Below, in pieces: positions 1 to 6,697 of a stretch of 13,096 nucleotides of DNA. The position numbers and the translations under genes are program-made. The stretch is taken from NCBI GenBank assembly GCA_029261905.1, contig JAJDAM010000608.1, forward strand, positions 1 through 13,096. The letters are read 5' to 3'. Below the pieces are notes generated by a model, which had not been told where the DNA came from, searched no databases, and saw only the letters and a list, made by a program, of their open reading frames with translations. The stretch comes from Deltaproteobacteria bacterium. GTDB taxonomy: Bacteria > Myxococcota_A > UBA9160 > SMWR01. Each line of letters opens with the position of its first letter. The stretch's first letter is position 1.

Positions 1-1133
1 ACATGATGTTCAAGGGCTCGCAGTCCATCGAGCCCGAACAGCACGCGCGGCTGATCGCCTCACGTGGAGGCAGTTCCAACGCCTATACGACGCGTGACGT
101 GACGGTCTACACCGCGGACGTGACGTCCCAGGCGCTGCCGCTGGTGATCGCGCTCGAGGCCGAGCGTGTGGCAAATCTCGACATCACCGAGGCTACGCTC
201 GTCAGCGAACGCAAGGTCGTGCTCGAGGAGCGGCGCATGCGGACGGATGACAGCCCGGGTGGCAAGGCGATGGAATCGTTGTTCTCGCAGACCTTCCAGG
301 CCCATCCGTATCGATGGCCCGTGATCGGTTGGGCCAGTGATATCGCGAATACCAGCGTCGAGGCCTGCCGCGAGTTCTTCGCCGCGTACTACGTACCGAA
401 CAACATCACGCTGGTGATCGTGGGCGATTTCGACAGTGCTGCCGCACTCGAACAGATCGAGCAAGCCTTCGGCGCTCTCGAACCCGTGCGCCCGATTCCG
501 CGCAACAAGACCGAGGAGCCGGTTCAGGACGGCGAGCGACGATCCATCGTGCACTTCGATGTGACCAGTCCGACGTTGGCGTATGCATGGCGTGCGCCTC
601 GATCGGGGCATGCCGATTCGGAAGCGCTCGACGTGTTGAGCCAGATTCTGTCTGGCGGGCGCTCGAGCCGGCTGTACCGCCGATTGATCTACAACGAGCA
701 GGTCGCGCTGTCGGCGCACGGGGGTTACTGGGAATGGGCCGACGCCGGCGTTTTCTACGCATATGCGAGCGTCCGCCCGGATGCGCAGGTCGAACGGGTA
801 GAGGATCTTCTGCTCGAGGAAATCGCGAAGCTCCGCGAGAGTCCGGTCGACGCGATCGAACTCGAAAAGGCCAAGCGACAGATCGAGGTGTCGATGGTGA
901 ACCAGCTGTCCACCAATAGCGCGGTGGCAAACCGGATCGGGTTCGATGTGACGGTGTTGGGACGCATTCGCCCACTCGAGGATCGTCTCGCCGCGATCCA
1001 AGCGGTCACCGTCGGCGATGTCCAGCGAGTCGCGCGAGAGTACTTGCGCCGCGATGGGCGCAATGTGGTCCACGTGATCGCGAATCCGGATCCGATCGCC
1101 GCGCCCGCCTCGCCCGCAGGGGGAGGATCGTGA
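1..1133 (+). CDS. M16 family zinc metallopeptidase, catalytic-type subunit (5' truncated)
   Basis: This is the downstream 376 residues of an M16 (pitrilysin/processing-peptidase-like) peptidase. The start lies outside the window. The first two bases (AC) fit the end of the last His codon of HxxEH, because the reading frame continues MMFKGS, the usual sequence after that motif. The distal zinc ligand is visible as a Glu in VVLEERR near residue 76, the normal distance from HxxEH. A second M16 domain follows; its GGRSSRLYRRL motif near residue 220 keeps the Arg but lacks the usual GLxY tyrosine. This matches two-subunit M16B enzymes in which one chain holds zinc and the other the substrate-binding R/Y pair. 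The gene overlaps the next M16 gene by 4 bp, so the two are very likely a translationally coupled heterodimer. Location is probably periplasmic, but the signal region is not in view. Family assignment is firm; the substrate is unknown. Confidence 0.93.
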   Translation, partial: MMFKGSQSIEPEQHARLIASRGGSSNAYTTRDVTVYTADVTSQALPLVIALEAERVANLDITEATLVSERKVVLEERRMRTDDSPGGKAMESLFSQTFQAHPYRWPVIGWASDIANTSVEACREFFAAYYVPNNITLVIVGDFDSAAALEQIEQAFGALEPVRPIPRNKTEEPVQDGERRSIVHFDVTSPTLAYAWRAPRSGHADSEALDVLSQILSGGRSSRLYRRLIYNEQVALSAHGGYWEWADAGVFYAYASVRPDAQVERVEDLLLEEIAKLRESPVDAIELEKAKRQIEVSMVNQLSTNSAVANRIGFDVTVLGRIRPLEDRLAAIQAVTVGDVQRVAREYLRRDGRNVVHVIANPDPIAAPASPAGGGS

Positions 1134-2545
1134 GGCGGGCGTGGTGGCTCCTGCTCGGGTGGCTCGCTTCGAGTTGCGCCGGATCCAGTTCGCCGCCGAT
1201 CTGGGACCAGCCGCCTCCGCCGATCGTCGAGTCACCGATCGTGCAGCCGGGAGCGCTTCACCGGTTCGAACTCGACAATGGCCTCGTGCTGGTCTTTCTC
1301 GAGGATCGCCGGTTGCCGAGAGTCTCTCTCGGCCTGACTACGCGTCGTGGAGCTGCTTCGGAAGAGATCGAGACGGCAGGACTCGCTCGGTTCACCGCAG
1401 AGGTGATGAAGCGGGGAGCCGGCGAACGCGACGCGCTTGCACTGGCCAGCGCGATCGACGAGGTCGGAGGATCGCTGGGCGTCGCAGCCGGCTTCGACTC
1501 GGTGAGTGCGCACGTTGGAGGCCTCACGCGCGACCTGGATCTGTTGATCGAGATCCTTGCGGACGTCGTACTGCGACCTCGCTTCGATCCCGGCGAAGTG
1601 CAGCGCAGCCGCGATGAAACGCTCGGTTCCATGGAGCGCGCGAAGCAGCAGCCGAACTACCTGGAACAGAAGCACGCGATGGCCACGCTGTATCCCGGCC
1701 TTCGCGCTGGCATACCGATCTCGGGTACGCCGGAGAGCGTCTCCGGCTTCGATGCCGTCGCGGCGCGCGATTTCTACGGTCGAAACTTCGTTCCCAACAA
1801 CTCAGTGTTCTTTGCTTCGGGAGACATCGACGCCGAAAATCTCCTCAACCGAATCGGGTCCGCGTTCGGTGCCTGGCCTGCGGGGGAAGTTCCCGCTTTG
1901 CCTGCCGCGCTGCCGTCACCGGTGCCCGCGCAGCGACAGGTCGTCGTGGTCGATCGGCCAGACCTGGTTCAGACCCGCATTACGTTGATCCATGAGGGGC
2001 TCGCGCGGACGGACCCCGAACGCATTGCCGCCAGCCTGCTGAACTCCGTGCTGGGCGGCGGCGGGTTCTCTTCGCGCCTTATGAAGCGCCTTCGCTCCGA
2101 TGCTGGCCTGACTTATGGCGTGCACTCCGGCTTCAGCATGCGACGCGAAGGCGGGACGTTCTCGGTCTCGACCTTCACCGGGGTTGCCGAGGTGCGCCGT
2201 GTCATCGATATCGTTTTGTCGGAACTGGAACGGACCCGAACCGATCCACCTTCGCAGCCAGAGCTCGACAAAGCCCGCGCAATCGCGGTCGGCGCGTTTC
2301 AACTCGGTCTCGAAACGTCTTCGGCGTTGCTCGCCGCGCTGGTCAACCTGGATGTCTATGGGCTGCCCGAAGACAGCATCGACACCTATCGAAGCCGGAT
2401 TCGAGCCACCACGACCGAGGACACCGCCAGGCTCGCCGACAAGCTCATCCATCCCGGCCGCACTGCAATCGTGTTGGTCGGGCCCGCCGATGCACTCGTT
2501 GGGCAGATGGAGGGGCTCGGGCCGGTGGAAGTGATCACGCCCTAG
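1130..2545 (+). CDS. M16 family peptidase-like protein, non-catalytic partner subunit, probable lipoprotein
   Basis: A 471-residue two-domain M16 protein. The GTG start overlaps the preceding stop (GTGA), with GGGGGAGG at 1119-1126 just upstream. The N-terminus has two Arg, a hydrophobic stretch and ASSC, with Cys16 a possible lipidation site; a Pro/Ser-rich linker follows. The lipobox is weak because Ala rather than Leu is at -3. Where active homologues have HxxEH this chain reads RFTAE (residues 87-91), so both zinc histidines are gone and hydrolysis is not expected. The C-terminal half keeps the substrate-binding pair, Arg316 in GGGFSSRL and Tyr329 in GLTY. That is the mirror image of the upstream gene, which keeps the zinc side. 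Established M16B pairs divide the work this way. I infer an outer-membrane or periplasmic heterodimer that degrades or trims peptides. Confidence 0.92.
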   Translation: MRRAWWLLLGWLASSCAGSSSPPIWDQPPPPIVESPIVQPGALHRFELDNGLVLVFLEDRRLPRVSLGLTTRRGAASEEIETAGLARFTAEVMKRGAGERDALALASAIDEVGGSLGVAAGFDSVSAHVGGLTRDLDLLIEILADVVLRPRFDPGEVQRSRDETLGSMERAKQQPNYLEQKHAMATLYPGLRAGIPISGTPESVSGFDAVAARDFYGRNFVPNNSVFFASGDIDAENLLNRIGSAFGAWPAGEVPALPAALPSPVPAQRQVVVVDRPDLVQTRITLIHEGLARTDPERIAASLLNSVLGGGGFSSRLMKRLRSDAGLTYGVHSGFSMRREGGTFSVSTFTGVAEVRRVIDIVLSELERTRTDPPSQPELDKARAIAVGAFQLGLETSSALLAALVNLDVYGLPEDSIDTYRSRIRATTTEDTARLADKLIHPGRTAIVLVGPADALVGQMEGLGPVEVITP

Positions 2546-2608
2546 CAGGTCTGCTAGCCGGCCAGAAGTCCGGGCCAACGGTGAGAGCAACCCCCCGAAG
2601 CTCGTGGA

Positions 2609-2636
2609 TTGACCGCCACCGGAACTGGGTTACAGT
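2609..2636 (+). promoter_or_regulatory. predicted sigma70-type promoter of tetR
   Basis: TTGACC (2609-2614), a 16-bp spacer, then TACAGT (2631-2636). The -35 matches 5 of 6 consensus bases and the -10 matches 4 of 6. The last base of the -10 is the first base of a perfect 20-bp palindrome, so bound repressor would cover the expected transcription start. Visual match only. Confidence 0.5.
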
Positions 2637-2655
2637 CGACCGACCGGTCGGTCGA
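2636..2655. promoter_or_regulatory. TetR-type palindromic operator, probable autoregulation site
   Basis: A perfect 20-bp inverted repeat with core GACCGACCGGTCGGTC (2638-2653). It lies 104 bp upstream of the tetR start and abuts the predicted -10 box. Palindromes built on GACCGACCGGTCGGTC recur upstream of many TetR/AcrR-family genes, so the likely ligand is the regulator encoded immediately downstream. Symmetry and position are seen directly; binding is inferred. Confidence 0.8.
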
Positions 2656-2759
2656 ATAGCCGATGCACCCCGAACCGATCGGGTCGATGCGTCGGCTACG
2701 CGGGGCCGGACAGTTCTCGCAGACGACCGGGCGCTGCACTGCCAGAAGGAACGTGCCGA

Positions 2760-3386
2760 ATGAAACCGTCTGTCACCCCGATCAGCTCGCGAGACAAGAT
2801 CCTCGAGGTTGCCGAGGTGTTGTTTGCACGCCGGGGCTACGCGGGGGTGGGGCTGCGCGAGGTCGCCGAGCAGGCGGGTTTGGGCAAGTCCTCTCTGTTT
2901 CACCACTTCAAGAGCAAGGATGCCTTGTACGGCGAGGTGCTGGGCCAGGTACTGGGCCGGATTCGCGCTGTGCTCGATCCGATCGTTGGCAGCGATGTCA
3001 CGCCGGAGCTGCGCCTCGAGGCATGGGTCGATGGATTGGTCGATGTGCTCGCGACCTATCCGTGCGCCGCTCGCCTGTTGATGCGTGCATTGGTCGAAGA
3101 CGACCCTTTCGGACCCGAGCTGCTGGAGGTGAACGCCGCAGAGCAGGTACTCGCGGGCATTCTCGAGGGAATCCACGGACTGCTCGATGACGGTGTGCGG
3201 CAGGGCGTGTTCCGCGATATGTCGATACCGCACTCCGTCCAGACGCTGATTGGCGCGACCGTGTATCACTTCGCGTCCGGAGAATTCGGAGAGAATCTGC
3301 TCGGCCAACCGCTGGTCTCCAGCGACGCGGTCCGACGCCACAAGACGGAACTCGTGCGCATGCTTCAACACGGGCTTCTCGCGTGA
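2760..3386 (+). CDS. TetR/AcrR family transcriptional regulator
   Basis: 208 residues, a normal TetR length. The N-terminal helix-turn-helix runs from about residue 12 to 58. It has the family pattern ILEVAEVLFARRGY, then LREVAEQAG, then the recognition helix LGKSSLFHHF, then KSKDALY. The C-terminal 140 residues are helical and poorly conserved, as expected for a ligand and dimer domain, so the ligand cannot be read. The ATG start is supported by GAAGGA at 2745-2750. A perfect 20-bp palindrome at its promoter points to autorepression. The next gene, a diiron oxidase-like protein 112 bp downstream on the same strand, is the best candidate target and may be partly co-transcribed. Fold and role as a DNA-binding repressor are secure; the regulon is inferred. 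Confidence 0.95.
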   Translation: MKPSVTPISSRDKILEVAEVLFARRGYAGVGLREVAEQAGLGKSSLFHHFKSKDALYGEVLGQVLGRIRAVLDPIVGSDVTPELRLEAWVDGLVDVLATYPCAARLLMRALVEDDPFGPELLEVNAAEQVLAGILEGIHGLLDDGVRQGVFRDMSIPHSVQTLIGATVYHFASGEFGENLLGQPLVSSDAVRRHKTELVRMLQHGLLA

Positions 3387-3487
3387 TCGCAGACCTGCGA
3401 GAGCATCGCTGATTGCTTTCGCGCGAGGACACGTACACGACTACGCACACACACGAAACCGCGCCCAATAACGAACCATTGAATGAC

Positions 3488-3494
3488 AGGAGGT
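3488..3494 (+). promoter_or_regulatory. Shine-Dalgarno AGGAGGT that decides a TTG start
   Basis: AGGAGGT ends 4 bases before TTG at 3499. The first in-frame ATG, at 3511, would lie 16 bases away, which is too far. The site therefore supports TTG initiation of the diiron protein. It is the best ribosome binding site in the window and suggests strong expression. Confidence 0.8.
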
Positions 3495-3498
3495 CCCG

Positions 3499-4569
3499 TT
3501 GGACAAGCTGATGAAGGAACACCGAGTGTTGTATGACGATTTCGAAGTGATCGATTTCGTCGATCCCGAAGTCACCCAAGCGCTGCGCGATCAGGTCGAT
3601 GTCGACTGCCCGGTGGAATTGCACTGGACCTGGAACTACGGCCACGAAGTCGAACAGCTCAAGGCGCTGTACGAAAAGGGCAAAGTGAACCAGTGGAACG
3701 CCGAGGTCGATCTCGATTGGTCGATTCCCGTCAGCAAGGACGAATGGATTGCCAACCCCGAATCTTCGCTGCTCGCGCAGCTCGCCAAATTGATGGGCAA
3801 AGACGAAGCGACCCAGAAGGCCGCGATGTTCGATGAGTACGCGTACACGCTCTCGCAGTTGCTGCATGGCGAGCAGGCGGCTTTGCAATTGTGCGGCCAG
3901 CTCACGAACGTGTGCGACAAGATGGACGAAAAGACCTACGCGGCGAGCCAGGTCATCGACGAGGCACGGCACATCGAGGCGTTTGCGAAGTTTCTGCAAC
4001 GCAAGATGGGTACGATCTATCCCATCGGCGGCACGCTGAAAGTCCTGCTCGATCGGCTGCTGCTGGCGGACACTGCAAACAAGAAGTGCCTGGGGATGCA
4101 GACTCTGTTCGAAGGGATGGCGGTCGGGATCATGGACATGATCCGTCAGGAATCGCGCAACCCTCTGCTCGGCGAGATGATCAAGCGGGTCGAGCATGAC
4201 GAGGCCCGACACGCAGCGTTCGGCGTCTTGATGATGCGGCGCATGGTCAAGGAAGCAGAGCCGGAAGAGATGCACTCCATGGAAGATTGGGCGTTCGAAA
4301 TCCTCGAGGCACTCAACGCCGGTCAGCAGCTCGACATGCTGCGTCTGCTCGGTCCCAAATACGAAATCGATCCTGAATTGACCACGAAGATGGCGTTGGC
4401 TATGCCGAACTTCGCCGAGTTCAACAGTTTGATTTATATGCACACTGTGATTCCGAACCTGAACAAATTGGGACTGATCACCGAGCGCACCGAGGGCCAG
4501 TGGCGCAAGCTCGGGATGATGACCGACAAGCGTACGGAGTCCTCTCCCGATTTTGCGATCGTGAACTGA
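3499..4569 (+). CDS. ferritin-like diiron oxidase/oxygenase family protein, substrate unknown
   Basis: A 356-residue soluble protein with a complete carboxylate-bridged diiron ligand set in a four-helix bundle: Glu125 (HGEQ), E155-A-R-H158, Glu205 (FEGM) and E235-A-R-H238. The 30/50/30 spacing and the two ExxH motifs resemble R2-like ribonucleotide reductase subunits, acyl-ACP desaturases and AurF-type N-oxygenases, all of which activate O2. The N-terminal 100 residues (aromatic-rich, with HWTWNYG and NQWN...DLDWS) precede the bundle and may cover the active site. No signal peptide or membrane helix is seen. The TTG start is chosen for the AGGAGGT at 3488-3494. The upstream TetR gene suggests induction by a small hydrophobic or toxic compound. 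A role as a ribonucleotide reductase is unlikely because no large subunit is nearby and the length and ends differ. The reaction is unknown; fatty-acyl or aromatic oxidation is only a guess. Confidence 0.85.
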   Translation: MDKLMKEHRVLYDDFEVIDFVDPEVTQALRDQVDVDCPVELHWTWNYGHEVEQLKALYEKGKVNQWNAEVDLDWSIPVSKDEWIANPESSLLAQLAKLMGKDEATQKAAMFDEYAYTLSQLLHGEQAALQLCGQLTNVCDKMDEKTYAASQVIDEARHIEAFAKFLQRKMGTIYPIGGTLKVLLDRLLLADTANKKCLGMQTLFEGMAVGIMDMIRQESRNPLLGEMIKRVEHDEARHAAFGVLMMRRMVKEAEPEEMHSMEDWAFEILEALNAGQQLDMLRLLGPKYEIDPELTTKMALAMPNFAEFNSLIYMHTVIPNLNKLGLITERTEGQWRKLGMMTDKRTESSPDFAIVN

Positions 4570-4615
4570 CGAACAGCGAGAGACGTGCGACCAACGATCG
4601 CCTGGTGGCGGGAAG

Positions 4616-4638
4616 CCCGAGTCAGAGATCGGGTTTTT
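4616..4638 (+). terminator. probable intrinsic terminator of the diiron gene
   Basis: Stem CCCGA (4616-4620) pairs with TCGGG (4629-4633) across an 8-base loop and is followed directly by TTTTT (4634-4638). It lies 46 bases after the stop codon, in the tail-to-tail gap (4570-4688) between the + strand diiron gene and the - strand GH18-like gene. The stem is short, so strength is uncertain. A second weak stem, GACCG/CGGTC, sits at 4658-4675. Confidence 0.55.
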
Positions 4639-4688
4639 CGCCGCTGGGGGAGTTCGCGACCGCCCGGAACCGGTCTTTCAGCGCAGGG

Positions 4689-5687
4689 TCATGGGCGATC
4701 CGCGACCGGATTCAGCCAGTGTGTTTCGAAATCCGACCACTCCGAGTCGTCCGTCACCCAGTTCGCATAGATCGATACGCCGCCGAAACACGTCGGACGC
4801 TCAGCAAGTGATTCGAGCGCCGAGCGGACGCCCAGCGAAGCGTTGCGGACGTTCTCTACGCGCGACGTGTGATGGTCTGGAGTGTCCTGATAAGCCGGGA
4901 TTCCGATCAGAAGTTGGTGGCTTCGGGCAGTACAAGCCCACTGCGTGAGTCGAAGCGTCTGGTCGCGGACGAAGGTGACGTAGAGTGGTTCCAATCGAAG
5001 GTTCGTGTTGTAGGCCATCAGCACCGTCTGGTTGGCGAAATCCATCGTCGCTCGATAGAACCCGCCCGACCAGAAGTTCTCGCTGATCCCCACTACCGGA
5101 ACATCGAGCACGGCCGATCGGGGAGTCGCTTGGCTGATGATCCACTCGTCGCCCATCGTGGCACGCACCGAAGCCAACAGATCCAGGTAGCCAGGCTCCG
5201 CGTCGCGCAGCGGCTCGAGGTTGAAATGCACGCCATCGAAACCTTCGGATCGCAGCTTTTCGTTCAGCGCGACGATGTTCGACCGCCAGTCCGCTTGATT
5301 CAACGCTACGCGATCGAGACGGGCCCCGAGCCAGGCCAGGAAGACGCCTTCCGGATAGGCGCTTCGAAGCTGCGCGAATAGCGCAGATGCCGAGTCTTCG
5401 ATATCGCCCTCGAGCCGCGCGGGACCCACGTGGACGAACAGGTAGCGGATCCGCGAGGCGCGCAACCGTTGGGTCAGCCGGGCGATCTCGTCGGGGGGCA
5501 CCGGCTCACCGGATCGTACGTCTCGGCCCGAGTACCACTTGTGGCCGATCCACAATCCGTTCTCACCGGTGTCGAAACTCACTGCGCCTACCGGATGACG
5601 GAGCCACCAGCCGGCGATCGAGACCGCAGCGATCGCGACTACGAGCGGTACCCAGATTTTCCAGTGGCTGGAAATTCGCAAGATCAA
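4689..5687 (-). CDS. membrane-anchored GH18-like TIM-barrel protein
   Basis: 332 residues. A single hydrophobic segment (about residues 11-28, preceded by HWK) is a signal anchor, leaving a roughly 300-residue extracytoplasmic domain. That domain looks like a glycoside hydrolase 18-type barrel. A barrel strand ending GFDGVHFNLEP (150-159) aligns with the family DGxDxDxE motif and keeps Asp151 and the catalytic-position Glu158. The inner two Asp are His154 and Asn156. A later strand has LMAYNT (223-228), like the GH18 MxYD strand. Related domains occur in chitinases, endo-glucosaminidases and spore or peptidoglycan lytic proteins. The altered inner acids make standard chitinase activity doubtful. 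The start is TTG without a clear ribosome binding site; no ATG exists near the anchor. It follows the membrane-protein gene by 69 bp on the same strand, probably in one operon. GH18 kinship is inferred from motifs only. Confidence 0.7.
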   Translation of the reverse strand: MILRISSHWKIWVPLVVAIAAVSIAGWWLRHPVGAVSFDTGENGLWIGHKWYSGRDVRSGEPVPPDEIARLTQRLRASRIRYLFVHVGPARLEGDIEDSASALFAQLRSAYPEGVFLAWLGARLDRVALNQADWRSNIVALNEKLRSEGFDGVHFNLEPLRDAEPGYLDLLASVRATMGDEWIISQATPRSAVLDVPVVGISENFWSGGFYRATMDFANQTVLMAYNTNLRLEPLYVTFVRDQTLRLTQWACTARSHQLLIGIPAYQDTPDHHTSRVENVRNASLGVRSALESLAERPTCFGGVSIYANWVTDDSEWSDFETHWLNPVADRP

Positions 5688-5756
5688 ATCCGGAGGGGAG
5701 CTACGACGATGATACCAGCTCGCATACCCATGGGCTGTCGCGGCGCGAAGTGGCCA

Positions 5757-6596
5757 TCAACCCGAAAGGTGGCTCGCGGTCTGCGTTGGCTGCACCCCGG
5801 ATTCGACCTGTGTCGGTTGTCGGCGACCGCTCCACCACAGGTACGCGATCGCGCCCAGCGGTACCGAGACTGACACCTGCCACGGTTCGAAGACCGGTAC
5901 CTTCACCAGCTGGACGCCCAGCATCGTGATGGTGGCCGGAACGAACGAGAAAAGTCGTTCGTCTGGTGGTCCGGGGACCCAGACAGCCGTTGCCCGCCCG
6001 ATTCCGATCAGAATGAGCGGAATCCACGCCCAGCCGACTCCCGACTCGCGCCGCAAGCACTGTACCGTGGCGTACGCCATCAATGCTGGAACGCAGACGA
6101 GGGCGATCAGCATGTAGTAGTGGACATAGGAAAGACCGACCAACACGAATGGGAACAGCTCGGACAGTTCTTGTGGGGCGGGATTGAAACTCAATCCGAC
6201 CAGCTTCAATTCACCGTCGTTGTGTTCTACCTGCCCCACCGCCAGCAATGCGCTGTTCGGTCCACTCATGTGGTAGACGACCGTGTCGATGACGACTCCG
6301 TCCGGCGTCTGTTGGGAATTTTCTGTAACGAGCTGCGATTCGACGCTGTCTCCGAGACCCATCACCCCGATGGCGCCGACGAACTGGTCGAGCGTTGTTT
6401 CCTGCAGTGATCCGTCCGCGAACAGCGGGGCGACCGCATTGATTTCGGCGCGGCTGATGTGGCCCAGGCTGCGCAGCACGAGTTCGCGCGAAGTTTCGCG
6501 CTCGCCCGCAGGCGCGGTGTGAGCCCACAGGATCGCTGCAAGCGAGATCGCGAGCGCAGCTTTCCAATCAACTGACCTGTTGTCGTCCGCGCCCAT
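5757..6596 (-). CDS. unrecognised protein: signal peptide, extracytoplasmic domain, C-terminal membrane helices
   Basis: I do not recognise this family. About 279 residues from ATG at 6596; the codon before it is TTG in frame, so a one-residue longer start is possible. A signal-like segment (about 12-31, ending HTAPAGE) is followed by a roughly 115-residue soluble region that includes a repeat-free acidic stretch and a YHMSGPNSALLAVGQVEHNDG patch of beta character. The C-terminal half has about four hydrophobic helices: roughly 148-180, 188-208, 216-237 and 240-257. A short Gln/Ser/Thr-rich cytoplasmic or external tail follows. A predicted promoter lies upstream at 6659-6687 and the GH18-like gene follows downstream. 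The order signal peptide, soluble domain, then multiple C-terminal helices resembles some sensor or rhomboid-like layouts, but no catalytic motif is visible. The coding frame is supported by the hydrophobic pattern and gene spacing. Confidence 0.75.
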   Translation of the reverse strand: MGADDNRSVDWKAALAISLAAILWAHTAPAGERETSRELVLRSLGHISRAEINAVAPLFADGSLQETTLDQFVGAIGVMGLGDSVESQLVTENSQQTPDGVVIDTVVYHMSGPNSALLAVGQVEHNDGELKLVGLSFNPAPQELSELFPFVLVGLSYVHYYMLIALVCVPALMAYATVQCLRRESGVGWAWIPLILIGIGRATAVWVPGPPDERLFSFVPATITMLGVQLVKVPVFEPWQVSVSVPLGAIAYLWWSGRRQPTQVESGVQPTQTASHLSG

Positions 6597-6658
6597 CAAG
6601 ACTGCCCAGCGATCACCGTGGCCGGAAATCGCCGGCCCCGTCCTCGGATCGCGTACAG

Positions 6659-6687
6659 ACTATAGGAGCCTGACCCGAGGCTGTCGC
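6659..6687 (-). promoter_or_regulatory. predicted promoter of the membrane-protein / GH18-like unit
   Basis: On the - strand, GCGACA (6687-6682), a 17-bp spacer, then TATAGT (6664-6659). The -10 matches 5 of 6 consensus bases and the -35 matches 4 of 6. It sits just after the WYL gene stop (6698) and about 63 bases before the membrane-protein ATG. The leader contains a GGCCGG/CCGGCC stem (6620-6637). Visual match only. Confidence 0.5.
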
Positions 6688-6697
6688 GCGTGGAGCC

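Larger units (their letters stand above)
2546..2759. other. intergenic region between the M16 pair and tetR
   Basis: A 214-bp gap with no gene I can support. It starts with a short hairpin (CTAGCA-GGTC-TGCTAG, 2542-2557) that contains the M16 stop codon and has no T-tract. It then holds the tetR promoter and palindromic operator, listed separately, and about 100 bp of leader before the tetR ribosome binding site (GAAGGA, 2745-2750). Confidence 0.6.

Noticed and set aside
2542..2557. CTAGCA/TGCTAG hairpin at the M16 stop codon as a terminator
   Set aside because: The stem is only 6 bp, overlaps the stop codon and is followed by CCGGCCAGAAG with no T-tract.
3413..3439. TTGCTT...TACACG as a separate promoter for the diiron gene
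   Set aside because: The spacer is only 15 bp and both boxes are poor; co-transcription with tetR or an unseen promoter is equally possible.
2998..4443. 481-residue open frame on the - strand opposite tetR and the diiron gene
   Set aside because: It lies antisense to two genes with clear family motifs, is rich in His/Arg/Leu from mirrored codons, and shows no recognisable domain. Long antisense frames are expected in high-GC coding DNA.
6620..6637. GGCCGG/CCGGCC stem upstream of the membrane-protein gene as a WYL terminator
   Set aside because: No T-tract follows it on the - strand, and it lies downstream of a likely promoter. It is better regarded as leader structure or chance.
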